The notes below the pieces were generated by a model. The model was not told the origin of the DNA. It made no database searches and saw nothing but the letters and a program-made list of their open reading frames with translations. This document shows positions 51,776 to 61,476 of a DNA stretch of 64,000 bases, one piece after another. Every line of letters begins with the position of its first letter. Positions within the stretch are counted from its first letter, which is position 1. The stretch is taken from NCBI GenBank assembly GCA_047611265.1, contig JBLFWM010000001.1, forward strand, positions 1-64,000. The letters are read 5' to 3'. The position numbers and the translations under genes are program-made. This DNA comes from GCA-2698665 sp047611265. GTDB lineage: Bacteria; Pseudomonadota; Gammaproteobacteria; GCA-002705445; GCA-002716945.

Positions 51776-53026
51776 TTAAAGTTCTCGTTGAAAATAAACT
51801 GAGAATTTTTTCCAAACTATTTCAAGATATCTTAAAAATGGATTGTCAGATTTTTGCCTATGAGGCATATCATTGAGCTTCTCATCTTTATATAATAACA
51901 AGCCAACAGCAGTTGCATATCTTGTCTTCCCGCTTAAATTTTGTATTCCAGTTATCTCCTTTGGGCTACCTATCCTTGTTGGCATCAATAATTTATTTTC
52001 AGCATATGTATCTAGACCATTTAGTTTGCAACCTCCACCAGTAAAAACAATACCAGCTCTAATTTTTGACACCCACCCACTAGAGTTAATTTCCTCTTCT
52101 ATCTGTTGAAATATTTCATCCACTCTGCAAGTAATCATATGCGTAAGAATTGGTTTATTAACTTCAGATGGAGGTTTATCAGAAATTGATGGTACTGGTA
52201 TATTGATTTCAGTATCATTTGTCTCATTAATTAAACTACCATACTTCTGTTTTATATCTTCAGCTGCTTCAAATGAAGTACGCAATCCTATTTGAATATC
52301 TTTTGTGACCATTTGGCCAGCAAGAGGGATTACAGCAGTATGCTTTATATCACCATCAGTAAAAATTGCAATATCTGTAGTTCCTCCACCAATATCCACG
52401 AGACATACACCTAAAGATTTTTCTTCGTTTGTTAAAACTGAATAACTAGAAGCCACTGGTTGTAATACAAATTCATCAACCTCCAAAAAACTATTTTCTA
52501 TGCACTTTGTTAAATTTTTCTTAGCAGTTGTTGAACATGTAATAACGTGGACATTTGCTTCCAACCTTTTTCCAGCCATTCCGATTGGCTCTTTTATGCC
52601 CATTTGTCCATCTATGGTAAAATACTGAGGTATTCTATGAAGAATTTCTTGATCAGCGGGTATACTGATATCACTTGCGCTTGCTATGACCTTATCTTTA
52701 TCTTCTTGCGTGACTTCATCATTTAGAATATTAATAGCTGCATTACCATTATAACTTTGGATGTGATTTCCAGCAATTCCAGTAATTACTTTAGTAAATT
52801 TACAATTTGTCATGGCTCTGGCTTGATCTTTTGCTTTTCGAATACTTTTTACAGTTGCATCAATTTCAGAAATAACACCTTTATTTAGCCCATTACATGC
52901 TTCTTGACCAATGCCTACTAATCTTAATTCCCCGTCTTCATTATAGTCAGCAACTAAACACAAAACTTTAGTAGTGCCTATATCTAGAGCAACGATAAAT
53001 TCATCTTTAATTGTAGTATTTGCCAT
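51776..53026 (-). CDS. ftsA: cell division protein FtsA
   Basis: Actin-like protein that anchors FtsZ to the membrane. The 416-residue protein has the phosphate motifs ALDIGTTKVLCLVAD and VCLVDIGGGTTDIAIF, the 1C domain between, and an amphipathic C-terminal helix FLRYLEIVWKKFSVYFQREL that binds membrane. It is complete, with no decay. The gene after it in the transcription direction is lpxC, not ftsZ as expected. Confidence 0.97.
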   Translation of the reverse strand: MANTTIKDEFIVALDIGTTKVLCLVADYNEDGELRLVGIGQEACNGLNKGVISEIDATVKSIRKAKDQARAMTNCKFTKVITGIAGNHIQSYNGNAAINILNDEVTQEDKDKVIASASDISIPADQEILHRIPQYFTIDGQMGIKEPIGMAGKRLEANVHVITCSTTAKKNLTKCIENSFLEVDEFVLQPVASSYSVLTNEEKSLGVCLVDIGGGTTDIAIFTDGDIKHTAVIPLAGQMVTKDIQIGLRTSFEAAEDIKQKYGSLINETNDTEINIPVPSISDKPPSEVNKPILTHMITCRVDEIFQQIEEEINSSGWVSKIRAGIVFTGGGCKLNGLDTYAENKLLMPTRIGSPKEITGIQNLSGKTRYATAVGLLLYKDEKLNDMPHRQKSDNPFLRYLEIVWKKFSVYFQREL

Positions 53027-53044
53027 ATCTTATAATATCATTTT

Positions 53045-53707
53045 TTACTGTACAGCAAAACCTGTAGGGTATCTTAAATCAATATTCTTTCTTATTTTTC
53101 CAGATTTTTGAGTTAATAAAAACTGATCATATACGAATAAAAACTCTTTGAGCTTTGATTCATAATCAGCATGACGCACAAAAAATCTATATTTTGAAGT
53201 TAATATAATCATCATATCATTGTCTTTAGATAATTTAATAACATTAATATCAATCTCAGATAGTATTTTTTGAAGATTTAAATATAAGTCATGCATATAA
53301 ACTTTGTCATCTTGCCCACTAGATATCTCTAGAATATTTTCGATAAGGTATTTTCCAATTTCAATAGTAAACCCTTCTTTATCCACATATGATAGGTTAT
53401 TCCATAAAAATAAAGGTTTAAACTCAGTTATTTTAACTGTGATTCTATTCGGAGGATCTAATATAATTTGTACATTTTTTATCCACGGGTCCTCTTCTAT
53501 CTGATTCTTTAATTTTCGTAAGTTAATTTGGTAGATTTCTTTAGAAATATAATTTTTCAAAATATCATCTATTCTAGATTGATTACTATATTCAAATGTT
53601 CCTTCTTTAAAAATATGTTTTACAGGATTTGTGCCAAAAAAAATAGGATAATTATAGGCACTAATAAATAATATAAATAAACTAAAAAGGATAAGAATTT
53701 TCTTCAT
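53045..53707 (-). CDS. ftsQ: cell division protein FtsQ
   Basis: A 220-residue bitopic membrane protein: N-terminal helix (about 2-20), POTRA domain (NPVKHIFKEGTFEYSNQSRIDDILKNYI) and beta domain (ENVQIILDPPNRITVKITEFKPLFLW; the WNNLSYVDKEGF turn). It recruits FtsB and FtsL to the septum. Shorter than the E. coli protein (276). Sits between ddl and ftsA. Confidence 0.9.
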   Translation of the reverse strand: MKKILILFSLFILFISAYNYPIFFGTNPVKHIFKEGTFEYSNQSRIDDILKNYISKEIYQINLRKLKNQIEEDPWIKNVQIILDPPNRITVKITEFKPLFLWNNLSYVDKEGFTIEIGKYLIENILEISSGQDDKVYMHDLYLNLQKILSEIDINVIKLSKDNDMMIILTSKYRFFVRHADYESKLKEFLFVYDQFLLTQKSGKIRKNIDLRYPTGFAVQ

Positions 53708-53708
53708 A

Positions 53709-54644
53709 TTAGTTTTTTAAAAGCAATAAAAGCAATTGATGATATGACAAGTCATTCTTCTTTGCGGACTTAGGAACTAAACTATGATCAGTCATACCTG
53801 GTATAGAATTAATTTCAATTAAATTAACCAATGAATCCTTATCCATAAAAAAATCAACACGGCCCCAGTTAGAACATCCTGTGCTATTAAAAGCTTCCAT
53901 GCAAATTAAGTTAATATTTTTATGAATATCCTCTGGGAAATCAGGAAATGAAAAAACAGTGTCGCTATCTAAATACTTAGCTTCATAATTATAAAATTCT
54001 CTCTTTGTTTCTATTTTAATTATTGGGAAAACTTGATCATTAATAATAGGTGCAGTGTATTCTGGAGCAATAACAAATTCTTCAATGAAATAATTGCATG
54101 AATTTATACTACTTAGAGAAAGTTTTTCTAATATATCTGTAGGACTAGATGAATAAAAATCAGCAGTATCAAATATTTTTATACCTACGCTTGAACCAGA
54201 TTCACATGGTTTTAAGATAAATTTTTCGTCAAACATTTCCTCTATTTTTTTTGAAGAAATATTATCAGATAGTCTTAAATAATTTGGTGTTTTTAAACCA
54301 TTTCTCAGCCAAACCTCTTTAGTATGTACCTTATTGAATGAAAGTTTTGATGATTCTGAGTTTGAACCAATATATTTAACAGATAATCTGTCTAAATAAT
54401 TTTGAACTAGACCATCTTCGCCACCAGAACCATGAATTAAATTCAAGACAAGATCTATCTTATTAGATTCAATAAATTTAGAAAGTATATTAATATCATT
54501 ATCTTTAAAATCAAAAAGGAAAGCATTCAAATTATTACTTATGAGTGAGTCATAAGCTGATTTACCACTATCTAGAGACACTGGTCTTTCATCTGACCAG
54601 CCTCCACATAATATCCCAATATTTTTTCCAGATAACTTATTCAT
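53709..54644 (-). CDS. ddl: D-alanine-D-alanine ligase
   Basis: ATP-grasp ligase making D-Ala-D-Ala for peptidoglycan. The 311-residue protein is of the DdlB length, with GWSDERPVSLDSG, NLIHGSGGEDGLVQNYLD (HGxxGED-type), KPCESGSSVGI and EINSIPGMTDHSLVP. In place within the cluster: murB, ddl, ftsQ, ftsA. Frame and motifs are intact. Confidence 0.95.
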   Translation of the reverse strand: MNKLSGKNIGILCGGWSDERPVSLDSGKSAYDSLISNNLNAFLFDFKDNDINILSKFIESNKIDLVLNLIHGSGGEDGLVQNYLDRLSVKYIGSNSESSKLSFNKVHTKEVWLRNGLKTPNYLRLSDNISSKKIEEMFDEKFILKPCESGSSVGIKIFDTADFYSSSPTDILEKLSLSSINSCNYFIEEFVIAPEYTAPIINDQVFPIIKIETKREFYNYEAKYLDSDTVFSFPDFPEDIHKNINLICMEAFNSTGCSNWGRVDFFMDKDSLVNLIEINSIPGMTDHSLVPKSAKKNDLSYHQLLLLLLKN

Positions 54645-54651
54645 TATTATA

Positions 54652-55506
54652 TCAGTATATACAAATCTCTCTCGTTACAGATATATTATATTTTTTTTTG
54701 ATTAATTCTGAAACATATTTAATCAGCTGAACAAGGTCTTCGCATGAACCGCTACCATCATTGATAAAATAATTGCAATGTTTTTTTGAAATATATATTC
54801 CACCCATTTTTCTTTTTTTAATCTCGAGAGAATCAATAAGTGAACTTGCCGGAATATCTTTTGAAGGGTTTTTAAAAATACAGCCCGATGACCATTGTTT
54901 TATAGGTTGAGTCATACTCCTATGTCTGGAGTATTCCATAAGAAGATTTTTATCAAAGACCTTATTCTTGTTTATAACTAGTAATACATCTAAAAATAAT
55001 AAAATATTATTTTTATCAACATTACGGTAAGAGGTTTTAATTTTTTTATGTGACATATTCTTTATACTACCTTCTTTATTAACAATATTAACAGAGTCAA
55101 CATAATTCCATATTGATTGTTTAAATGCACCAGCATTCATAGCTAATGCCCCTCCAATTGTTCCTGGTATTCCATGAAGAAATTCAAAACCAGCTATGGA
55201 TTGTTTATGACAAAACTTTGCAAGTCTTGCGCATGATATACTAGCAGTAATAGATATATACTTATCATCAATGACAGAAATCCCTCTCTTATCATATTTG
55301 CTTAGAGAAATAATATCAGACTTATATCCATTATCTGAAAATGCAATATTTGAACCTTTACCAATAATTAGCGTTTTTGGTGATAATAATATTTTTTTCA
55401 GATTAGAGATATCTTCTATAGATTCTGGAAAATATATTTTTTTTGAGTTACCGCCAATACGAATTGTTGTAAAATTTTTTAAAGAGATATTATTTTTTAT
55501 AATCAT
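54652..55506 (-). CDS. murB: UDP-N-acetylenolpyruvoylglucosamine reductase
   Basis: FAD enzyme completing UDP-MurNAc. The 284-residue protein has the FAD motif LIIGKGSNIAFSDNGY, then FEFLHGIPGTIGGALAMNAGAF with the catalytic loop, SYRNVD and KNPSKDIPASSLIDSL. This is the short form (type II, as in Bacillus and Thermotoga), not the longer E. coli type. There is no sign of a MurC domain fused to it. murG is 3 bases upstream. Confidence 0.95.
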   Translation of the reverse strand: MIIKNNISLKNFTTIRIGGNSKKIYFPESIEDISNLKKILLSPKTLIIGKGSNIAFSDNGYKSDIISLSKYDKRGISVIDDKYISITASISCARLAKFCHKQSIAGFEFLHGIPGTIGGALAMNAGAFKQSIWNYVDSVNIVNKEGSIKNMSHKKIKTSYRNVDKNNILLFLDVLLVINKNKVFDKNLLMEYSRHRSMTQPIKQWSSGCIFKNPSKDIPASSLIDSLEIKKRKMGGIYISKKHCNYFINDGSGSCEDLVQLIKYVSELIKKKYNISVTREICIY

Positions 55507-55509
55507 GAT

Positions 55510-56583
55510 TTATTTAATTAGTTTTAAAGAATCCTCCATGATAATACTTATGGTATTTGATGGAAATATATTTTGTATATTTTTTGATAACATATACATG
55601 CGTTTCTGGTCATTTAAAAGAATATTAGTAATGGTAATAAAATTCTCAATAAAATCAATTTTCTCTTCTAACAAAATGGCGGCAGAGTTTTTTGCTAAGT
55701 AACTTGCATTAAAAAATTGATGGTTATCTGTTGCATGAGGAAACGGAACTAATAATGCTGCTATCCCTATTTTTGCTAATTCAGATATAGATGTTGATCC
55801 AGCTCTACATATAACTAAATCCGCCCAATCATATAGCTCATCTATTTTTTCAGAGTATGCTACTACTGTTGCATCAATAGAATGCTTTAAATATTTATTT
55901 TTAACTAATTCTTCATGACTAGGACCACTAATATGTTTTATAGAAATATTAGTATTATGAAAGTGAGAGAAAGAAAAAGGCATAGTGTTGTTTAGGAATG
56001 CTGCACCTTGGCTGCCTCCCATAACTAAAATATTTATACAAGGGTTATTATCAATATATTTTTCTTCTGGCTTTTTAACTTTATCAAATGATGGTCTCAC
56101 AGGATTACCTGTATGTATTATTTTTTTATTATTTTTTTTAAAACTCAAGGGGAATGTTTCATAAACACGTTTAGCAAAATAATAGTTAATTTTATTAGCT
56201 GTACCAGCTATTGAATTTTGTTCATGGACTATTAGTGGTATTGATAGTAGAAAAGAAGTTATTGAAGCGCCAACACTAACATAACCTCCAAACCCAATTG
56301 TCAAAGAAGGTTTATATTTTTTAAGTAGCTTGAATGACTCATATATAGACCTTAAAAAATTAAATAGGCCTAGGATTTTTTTAAGTGGTGATTTTCCACG
56401 TATCCCCTGAGAACTTACATGTTCAATAATTATTGATGGATTATTTATTACTCTATTCTCAAGCCCATTTTTAGTTCCAATCCATAAAATTTTATAACCA
56501 CGACTAATATACTCTTCCGCAATAGTATATGCGGGATATACATGTCCACCAGTGCCACTAGCTAGAATTGCAACTATTTTCAT
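55510..56583 (-). CDS. murG: UDP-GlcNAc transferase MurG
   Basis: Peripheral inner-membrane glycosyltransferase converting lipid I to lipid II. The 357-residue protein has the N-terminal GTGGHVYPAYTIAEE loop, the TIGFGGYVSVGAS segment, VMGGSQGAAFLN, and CRAGSTSISELAKIGIAALLVPFPHATDNHQ in the donor-binding half. In relatives murC follows murG; here murB does. Confidence 0.95.
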   Translation of the reverse strand: MKIVAILASGTGGHVYPAYTIAEEYISRGYKILWIGTKNGLENRVINNPSIIIEHVSSQGIRGKSPLKKILGLFNFLRSIYESFKLLKKYKPSLTIGFGGYVSVGASITSFLLSIPLIVHEQNSIAGTANKINYYFAKRVYETFPLSFKKNNKKIIHTGNPVRPSFDKVKKPEEKYIDNNPCINILVMGGSQGAAFLNNTMPFSFSHFHNTNISIKHISGPSHEELVKNKYLKHSIDATVVAYSEKIDELYDWADLVICRAGSTSISELAKIGIAALLVPFPHATDNHQFFNASYLAKNSAAILLEEKIDFIENFITITNILLNDQKRMYMLSKNIQNIFPSNTISIIMEDSLKLIK

Positions 56584-56589
56584 ATTAGA

Positions 56590-57744
56590 TTAATATCCCC
56601 TTTTAACAGCATGACTAATTTGTTGACGATTTTCAATTTGTATTCTAATCAATAGACCAATAAAAATAAACATCATTAGAAGATTGGTTCCCCCGTAACT
56701 AATAAATGGCAAACCCATCCCTTTAGTTGGAGCCAAGCCTGTGTTAACCATTATATGTATTAAAGCCTGATAAGTAATAAAAAAACCTATTGTAAAACTT
56801 AAATTTGAAGCAAATCTAAGATTATTGTCATTTGATTTATTAGCAAGTCTGATAATTCTAAAAAAAACTATACTAAATAAGATGAGCACAATTAAGGAAA
56901 AAAATAATCCCAGTTCTTCAGCAATTAAAGCAAATATAAAGTCATTATATGATTCGGGTAAGTAGCTTAGCTTCTGAACACTAGAACCTAACCCTAAGCC
57001 AAAAAATCCTCCTTTTCCAAATGCTAAAAGTGATGCTATAAGTTGATAACCACCTCCAGACTGATCATCCCAAGGGTTCATGAAGGATACAAGTCTCTTA
57101 AGCCTATATGGTACATAGAGTATTAATGGAATAGCTGCTAGAACAGCCAGTGATATATAAGAAAATAAATATTTTAAATGCAATCCTGCCACTAACATTA
57201 AAGAAAAGAATGTAAAAACAAGTAGCGCTGTGCTCCCAAAGTCTTTCTGATAAAGAATAATTAAGGATAACGCAACAATCATGAATAAACATTTATTGAA
57301 GCTCTTATTCACATCATGTTTGACAATGAATCCAGAAATCCAAAACATCACAAATAGTCTTGATACTTCAGAAACCTGTATAGTTATGAAACCTAAATCA
57401 AGCCATCTTCTTGCTCCATTTATTTCTTTTCCTAATCCAGGAATGAAGATTATCAATGAAATGATAAAGGAAAATAATAAAAAATATTTTCCATAATCAT
57501 AATAAAAGCTTAGTTTAATTTTAGAGATTATAACTGAAAGAACTATTCCCATAGATAAATAGATTAAATGTTTAGTAATAAAATAATAGGGACTTGATTT
57601 CTCATCCGCCGCATAATCAAGTGTTGCGGAGGTGATCATTATCAGCCCTATAGATAATAAAGCAACAAAACATATGATCAAAGTATGATCTATGCCTTGG
57701 CTTTCACTAATTAATATATTTTTTTTAATAAAATCACTTAACAA
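56590..57744 (-). CDS. ftsW: cell division protein FtsW (SEDS glycosyltransferase)
   Basis: Ten-helix inner-membrane SEDS protein that polymerises septal glycan. It begins helix 1 at GIDHTLIICFVALLSIG and has the conserved GARRWLDLG, the large periplasmic region with DQSGGGYQLIASLLAFGKGGFFGLGLGSSVQKL, and PFISYGGTNLL near the C terminus. The open frame extends to 57897 inside murD. Nothing upstream of about 57744 looks like FtsW, and a TTG at 57742-57744 overlaps the murD end by 11 bases. An ATG at 57786 is the alternative. Confidence 0.9.
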   Translation of the reverse strand: MLSDFIKKNILISESQGIDHTLIICFVALLSIGLIMITSATLDYAADEKSSPYYFITKHLIYLSMGIVLSVIISKIKLSFYYDYGKYFLLFSFIISLIIFIPGLGKEINGARRWLDLGFITIQVSEVSRLFVMFWISGFIVKHDVNKSFNKCLFMIVALSLIILYQKDFGSTALLVFTFFSLMLVAGLHLKYLFSYISLAVLAAIPLILYVPYRLKRLVSFMNPWDDQSGGGYQLIASLLAFGKGGFFGLGLGSSVQKLSYLPESYNDFIFALIAEELGLFFSLIVLILFSIVFFRIIRLANKSNDNNLRFASNLSFTIGFFITYQALIHIMVNTGLAPTKGMGLPFISYGGTNLLMMFIFIGLLIRIQIENRQQISHAVKRGY

Positions 57745-59041
57745 GATTTTGAACCGCAGAGATAAATGCAGCACCTCTTTCTTCATAATTCTTAAACATA
57801 TCAAAACTTGGACTAGCAGGAGATAATAAAATATTATCATTAACTGAAGAGTGTGATCGTGATATTTCAACAGCAGATTCAATACTCTTAGCATCAATCG
57901 TTTTAGCAGTTATCTTTAACTGTCTCTTAATGTATTCCTTATTTTCACCAATAAATATTACAAGCTTAACCTTCTGATTTATTAGAGGGCTTAATGATTC
58001 ATAACTCATATCTTTCATCGACCCACCAAGTATTAAAATAATTTTCTCATCGATACATTCCAAAGCAGCTTTTGTTGATGCACAATTTGTAGACTTTGAA
58101 TCATTATACCAATTTATATTGTCTGATGACTCAATCAACTCTATCCTATGAGGTAAATAATTAAAATCATTTAAAGAATTTAAAGCATTCTCAACATCAA
58201 TCTTAATTATATTCAATACAGAGATGACTCCTAATATATTTTCAAGATTATGTTTTCCTTTATATTCTAGATTTTTATTTTTAAAATATATTTTTAAACT
58301 ATCATAATGCAGATCTTTGATTATAGAACCATTAACTATAACTTCTTCAGTATTAGTTATGCCATAAGTCTTAATGTTTTTTATATCACCAATTAAATGA
58401 TCAATTGAATTTGAAGCTAAAGAAAAAGATGAATCTTTATATATTGATAGCTTTATCTTTGAATAATTTTCTATATTTTTATGTCGTTCTAGATGATCAT
58501 AGTCAATATTCGTAATAACACTAATGCATGATTTTAAATCTGACATATACTCAAGCTGATAACTAGACAATTCAAGTATAATATAATCATAAAAATTATT
58601 TATGATTGAAAGAGGAGGTATTCCATTGTTTCCGCATGCAATACAGTTATAACCTATTTTATTGAATGCATGTTTTAGCATTGTTACCATGGTAGTCTTT
58701 CCATTGGTTCCAGTAACGGATATTAATTTAATATCAGAGTATCTTTTAAAAATATCAATATCTGTTATCACATCAATATTATGTTTCTTAATATCTTTAA
58801 ATATCTTGTGATTCTTATCTAGACCTGGACTAATTATTACTTCATCAATATTATTTAGAAAATTAACTGGATATTCTTTGAAATAAATAGAATTAGGATT
58901 AATATCTCCAAAATCATAATCAATGAAATAGTCTTTACCTCTAGTATCAAATATCTTAAAAAGGATATCTTTAGATTTAAAAAAATCTGCACATGACATA
59001 CCTGTGACACCAATACCTAGTATTAATTTATTTTTTGACAT
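57734..59041 (-). CDS. murD: UDP-N-acetylmuramoyl-L-alanine-D-glutamate ligase
   Basis: Adds D-Glu to UDP-MurNAc-Ala. The 435-residue Mur ligase has the N-terminal ILGIGVTGMSCADF, ATP motif ISVTGTNGKTTMVTM, ELSSYQLEYM and WYNDSKSTNCASTKAAL. It follows mraY by one base, with ftsW next, as in the standard cluster. Confidence 0.96.
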   Translation of the reverse strand: MSKNKLILGIGVTGMSCADFFKSKDILFKIFDTRGKDYFIDYDFGDINPNSIYFKEYPVNFLNNIDEVIISPGLDKNHKIFKDIKKHNIDVITDIDIFKRYSDIKLISVTGTNGKTTMVTMLKHAFNKIGYNCIACGNNGIPPLSIINNFYDYIILELSSYQLEYMSDLKSCISVITNIDYDHLERHKNIENYSKIKLSIYKDSSFSLASNSIDHLIGDIKNIKTYGITNTEEVIVNGSIIKDLHYDSLKIYFKNKNLEYKGKHNLENILGVISVLNIIKIDVENALNSLNDFNYLPHRIELIESSDNINWYNDSKSTNCASTKAALECIDEKIILILGGSMKDMSYESLSPLINQKVKLVIFIGENKEYIKRQLKITAKTIDAKSIESAVEISRSHSSVNDNILLSPASPSFDMFKNYEERGAAFISAVQNLVK

Positions 59042-59042
59042 T

Positions 59043-60128
59043 TTATCTAATTTTTAATGATGTTAGAGCTATAAGAACCAACACAAATGTTATAATCCAA
59101 AAGCGAACAATAATTTTGGGTTCTGGCCAACCTTTGAGTTCAAAATGATGATGAATAGGTGACATTTTAAAAACTCTTTTGCCAAATAATTTAAACGAGG
59201 TTACTTGGATTATTACAGATAAAGCTTCTACAATGAAAACACCGCCCATTATTGCATACACAATCTCTAGCCTTAGCAAAATTGCAATTGTAGCCAAAAC
59301 AGCACCTAGCGATAAAGATCCTACGTCACCCATAAATACTTCAGCAGGATATGAGTTATACCAAAGAAAACCAAGTCCTGCGCCAACAATAGTACTAGAG
59401 AATATTGCAACTTCAGATACTCCGGGAAGATAAGGAATTAATAAATAATTAGCAATATTAAAATTACCTTCGACATAAGCAAATAAAACAAATGCAGCAG
59501 CAATTAATATGCAAGGTAAAATAGCAAGTCCATCTAAACCATCGGTTAAATTTACTGCATTACTTGAACCAATTATGACTAATATCGACCAAGGAATAAA
59601 AAATATTCCAAGATATAATGCGAAATTTTTAAAAAAAGGCAGCATTAGTTCTAATTCTATCAAACTTGTTGATCTACTGAATATAAAATAAGCTATAAAA
59701 CCAGCGATAATAATTTGAAATATTAATTTTTTCTTTCCGCTTATACCATCACTTGATGAATGAATGAATTTTTTATAATCATCATAGAAACCAAGAACTC
59801 CAAACGATATCAATGTAAATGATAATATCCATATATTTTTATTTAAAATATCTGACCAAAGTAATGTACTCAATATTATAGATACAATTATTATAAGTCC
59901 TCCCATGGATGGTGTTTGAGACTTATTTTTAATATGTGATTTTGGCCCATCATTTCTTATGCTTTGATATAATTTTTTATTATTCAGATAATTAATTACA
60001 ATAGGTCCAAGCACCAAAGAAATTACTAGAGCTGTTAGAGCGGCTAATATAATTCTTAATGTAAGATAATGAAAAACATCAAATCCAGAATTATATTGGG
60101 CTAAATAGTCAAATAAATAATAAAGCAT
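59043..60128 (-). CDS. mraY: phospho-MurNAc-pentapeptide transferase
   Basis: Integral membrane enzyme forming lipid I. The 361-residue protein has about ten helices and the family motifs SQTPSMGGLIII, NAVNLTDGLDGLA with catalytic aspartates, FMGDVGSLSLGA and MSPIHHHFELKG. Length matches E. coli MraY (360). Between murF and murD as usual. Confidence 0.97.
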   Translation of the reverse strand: MLYYLFDYLAQYNSGFDVFHYLTLRIILAALTALVISLVLGPIVINYLNNKKLYQSIRNDGPKSHIKNKSQTPSMGGLIIIVSIILSTLLWSDILNKNIWILSFTLISFGVLGFYDDYKKFIHSSSDGISGKKKLIFQIIIAGFIAYFIFSRSTSLIELELMLPFFKNFALYLGIFFIPWSILVIIGSSNAVNLTDGLDGLAILPCILIAAAFVLFAYVEGNFNIANYLLIPYLPGVSEVAIFSSTIVGAGLGFLWYNSYPAEVFMGDVGSLSLGAVLATIAILLRLEIVYAIMGGVFIVEALSVIIQVTSFKLFGKRVFKMSPIHHHFELKGWPEPKIIVRFWIITFVLVLIALTSLKIR

Positions 60129-60135
60129 ATAGGTA

Positions 60136-61476
60136 TTAATTTTTCCTTTCAGTTAATGCATTCACAATAATTTCAAATTTCATAAAACGCGATGCTTTGA
60201 CTAAGATACTAACATTATCATTGAGTTGTGGCTTGATAAAAATAATTAGTGCCTCAGTTGAATCAAATGCATAAGAGTTTTGACCAAATTCATCAAGAAT
60301 TGTGCTTGCATGTTTACTAATTACAAATAATTTTTTGACCCCCATATTATATGCATAGCGCGCCACTTGCTTATGATATAGCTCAGAATTTTCACCTAAT
60401 TCGCCCATCTCACCCATAACAAGCCATGGCTCGCAATCTAATCTTACAAGTGAATTAATTGAGGCTATAAAAGATTGTGGATTAGCATTATAAGAACTAT
60501 CAATAACTTTTGACCCATTATGTCCTTTCTTTATACCAAACCTTCCATCTACATCATTGTAGTTATGAAGTCCTTTTATAACATTAGAAGATCTAGCTCC
60601 AGCTTCATATGAAAGTGCTATTGAAAATAGAATGTTATTGAGAGTATGGGGCTCTAAATCATTTACATATAAATTTATAATATCCGAGTATGGTGTTTTA
60701 ACGCATATATCATGATCATTTGAGCTAGAGATATAATAATCAGCAGACTGGCTAACAGATATTGTAACAATTCTATTCTTATTAGCTTTTAATGACCACC
60801 TTTCAAAATTATCATCATCCAGACTTAATATGACAGTTTTTAGATATCCTTGGTATGATAAAATCTCTTCCTTTGTCTTAATGATATTCTCAATACTTTT
60901 AAAACTATCCATATGAGCTGGAGAAACATTTAATAGGGCTACTATAGTTGGTTTTGCAATTTTTATTAATTCTTTTATATCACCAACTTTACTAGCTCCC
61001 ATTTCCAGAACAAAAACCTCATCCTCTTTTACCCCTTTTAATATTGATAATGGTAATCCTATTTGATTATTATAATTTCTATATGTACTCAATGTTTGCT
61101 TACAGGTCCTAAGGATCATGGAAGTCATATTTGTCACAGAAGTTTTTCCATTCGTTCCAGTAATACCTATTACTATAGGATGGATCTTATCAGCATAAAA
61201 TTTAGCAATACTAGCTAAAGCATCCGTCGTATCATCTACAGAGATACATGGAAAATTTTCCAATGTATTTTCAGAAATAATAAGTGATGCTCCATTTTTT
61301 ATGGCATCATTAATAAACAGATGCCCATCATGATTATCACCTTTTATTGCAATAAATAATTCATTTTTATTAATTGTTCTAGAGTCAATAGAAATTCCAT
61401 CAATAGAGACCAGAGTATGCATATTAATCACTTCTGATCTTAAGATATTTTCTAATTCTGATATTAATATATTCAT
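60136..61476 (-). CDS. murF: UDP-MurNAc-tripeptide-D-alanyl-D-alanine ligase
   Basis: Adds the D-Ala-D-Ala dipeptide. The 446-residue protein has the ATP motif IGITGTNGKTSVTNM, the later VLEMGASKVGDI, SPAHMDSFKSIENI and the conserved VIDSSYNANPQSF. Its start overlaps the murE stop by 4 bases. Complete. Confidence 0.96.
   Translation of the reverse strand: MNILISELENILRSEVINMHTLVSIDGISIDSRTINKNELFIAIKGDNHDGHLFINDAIKNGASLIISENTLENFPCISVDDTTDALASIAKFYADKIHPIVIGITGTNGKTSVTNMTSMILRTCKQTLSTYRNYNNQIGLPLSILKGVKEDEVFVLEMGASKVGDIKELIKIAKPTIVALLNVSPAHMDSFKSIENIIKTKEEILSYQGYLKTVILSLDDDNFERWSLKANKNRIVTISVSQSADYYISSSNDHDICVKTPYSDIINLYVNDLEPHTLNNILFSIALSYEAGARSSNVIKGLHNYNDVDGRFGIKKGHNGSKVIDSSYNANPQSFIASINSLVRLDCEPWLVMGEMGELGENSELYHKQVARYAYNMGVKKLFVISKHASTILDEFGQNSYAFDSTEALIIFIKPQLNDNVSILVKASRFMKFEIIVNALTERKN

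Noticed and set aside
54652..56583. Hidden MurC fused to MurB or MurG
   Set aside because: Both proteins have normal single-domain lengths and no additional ATP motif of the Mur ligase type.
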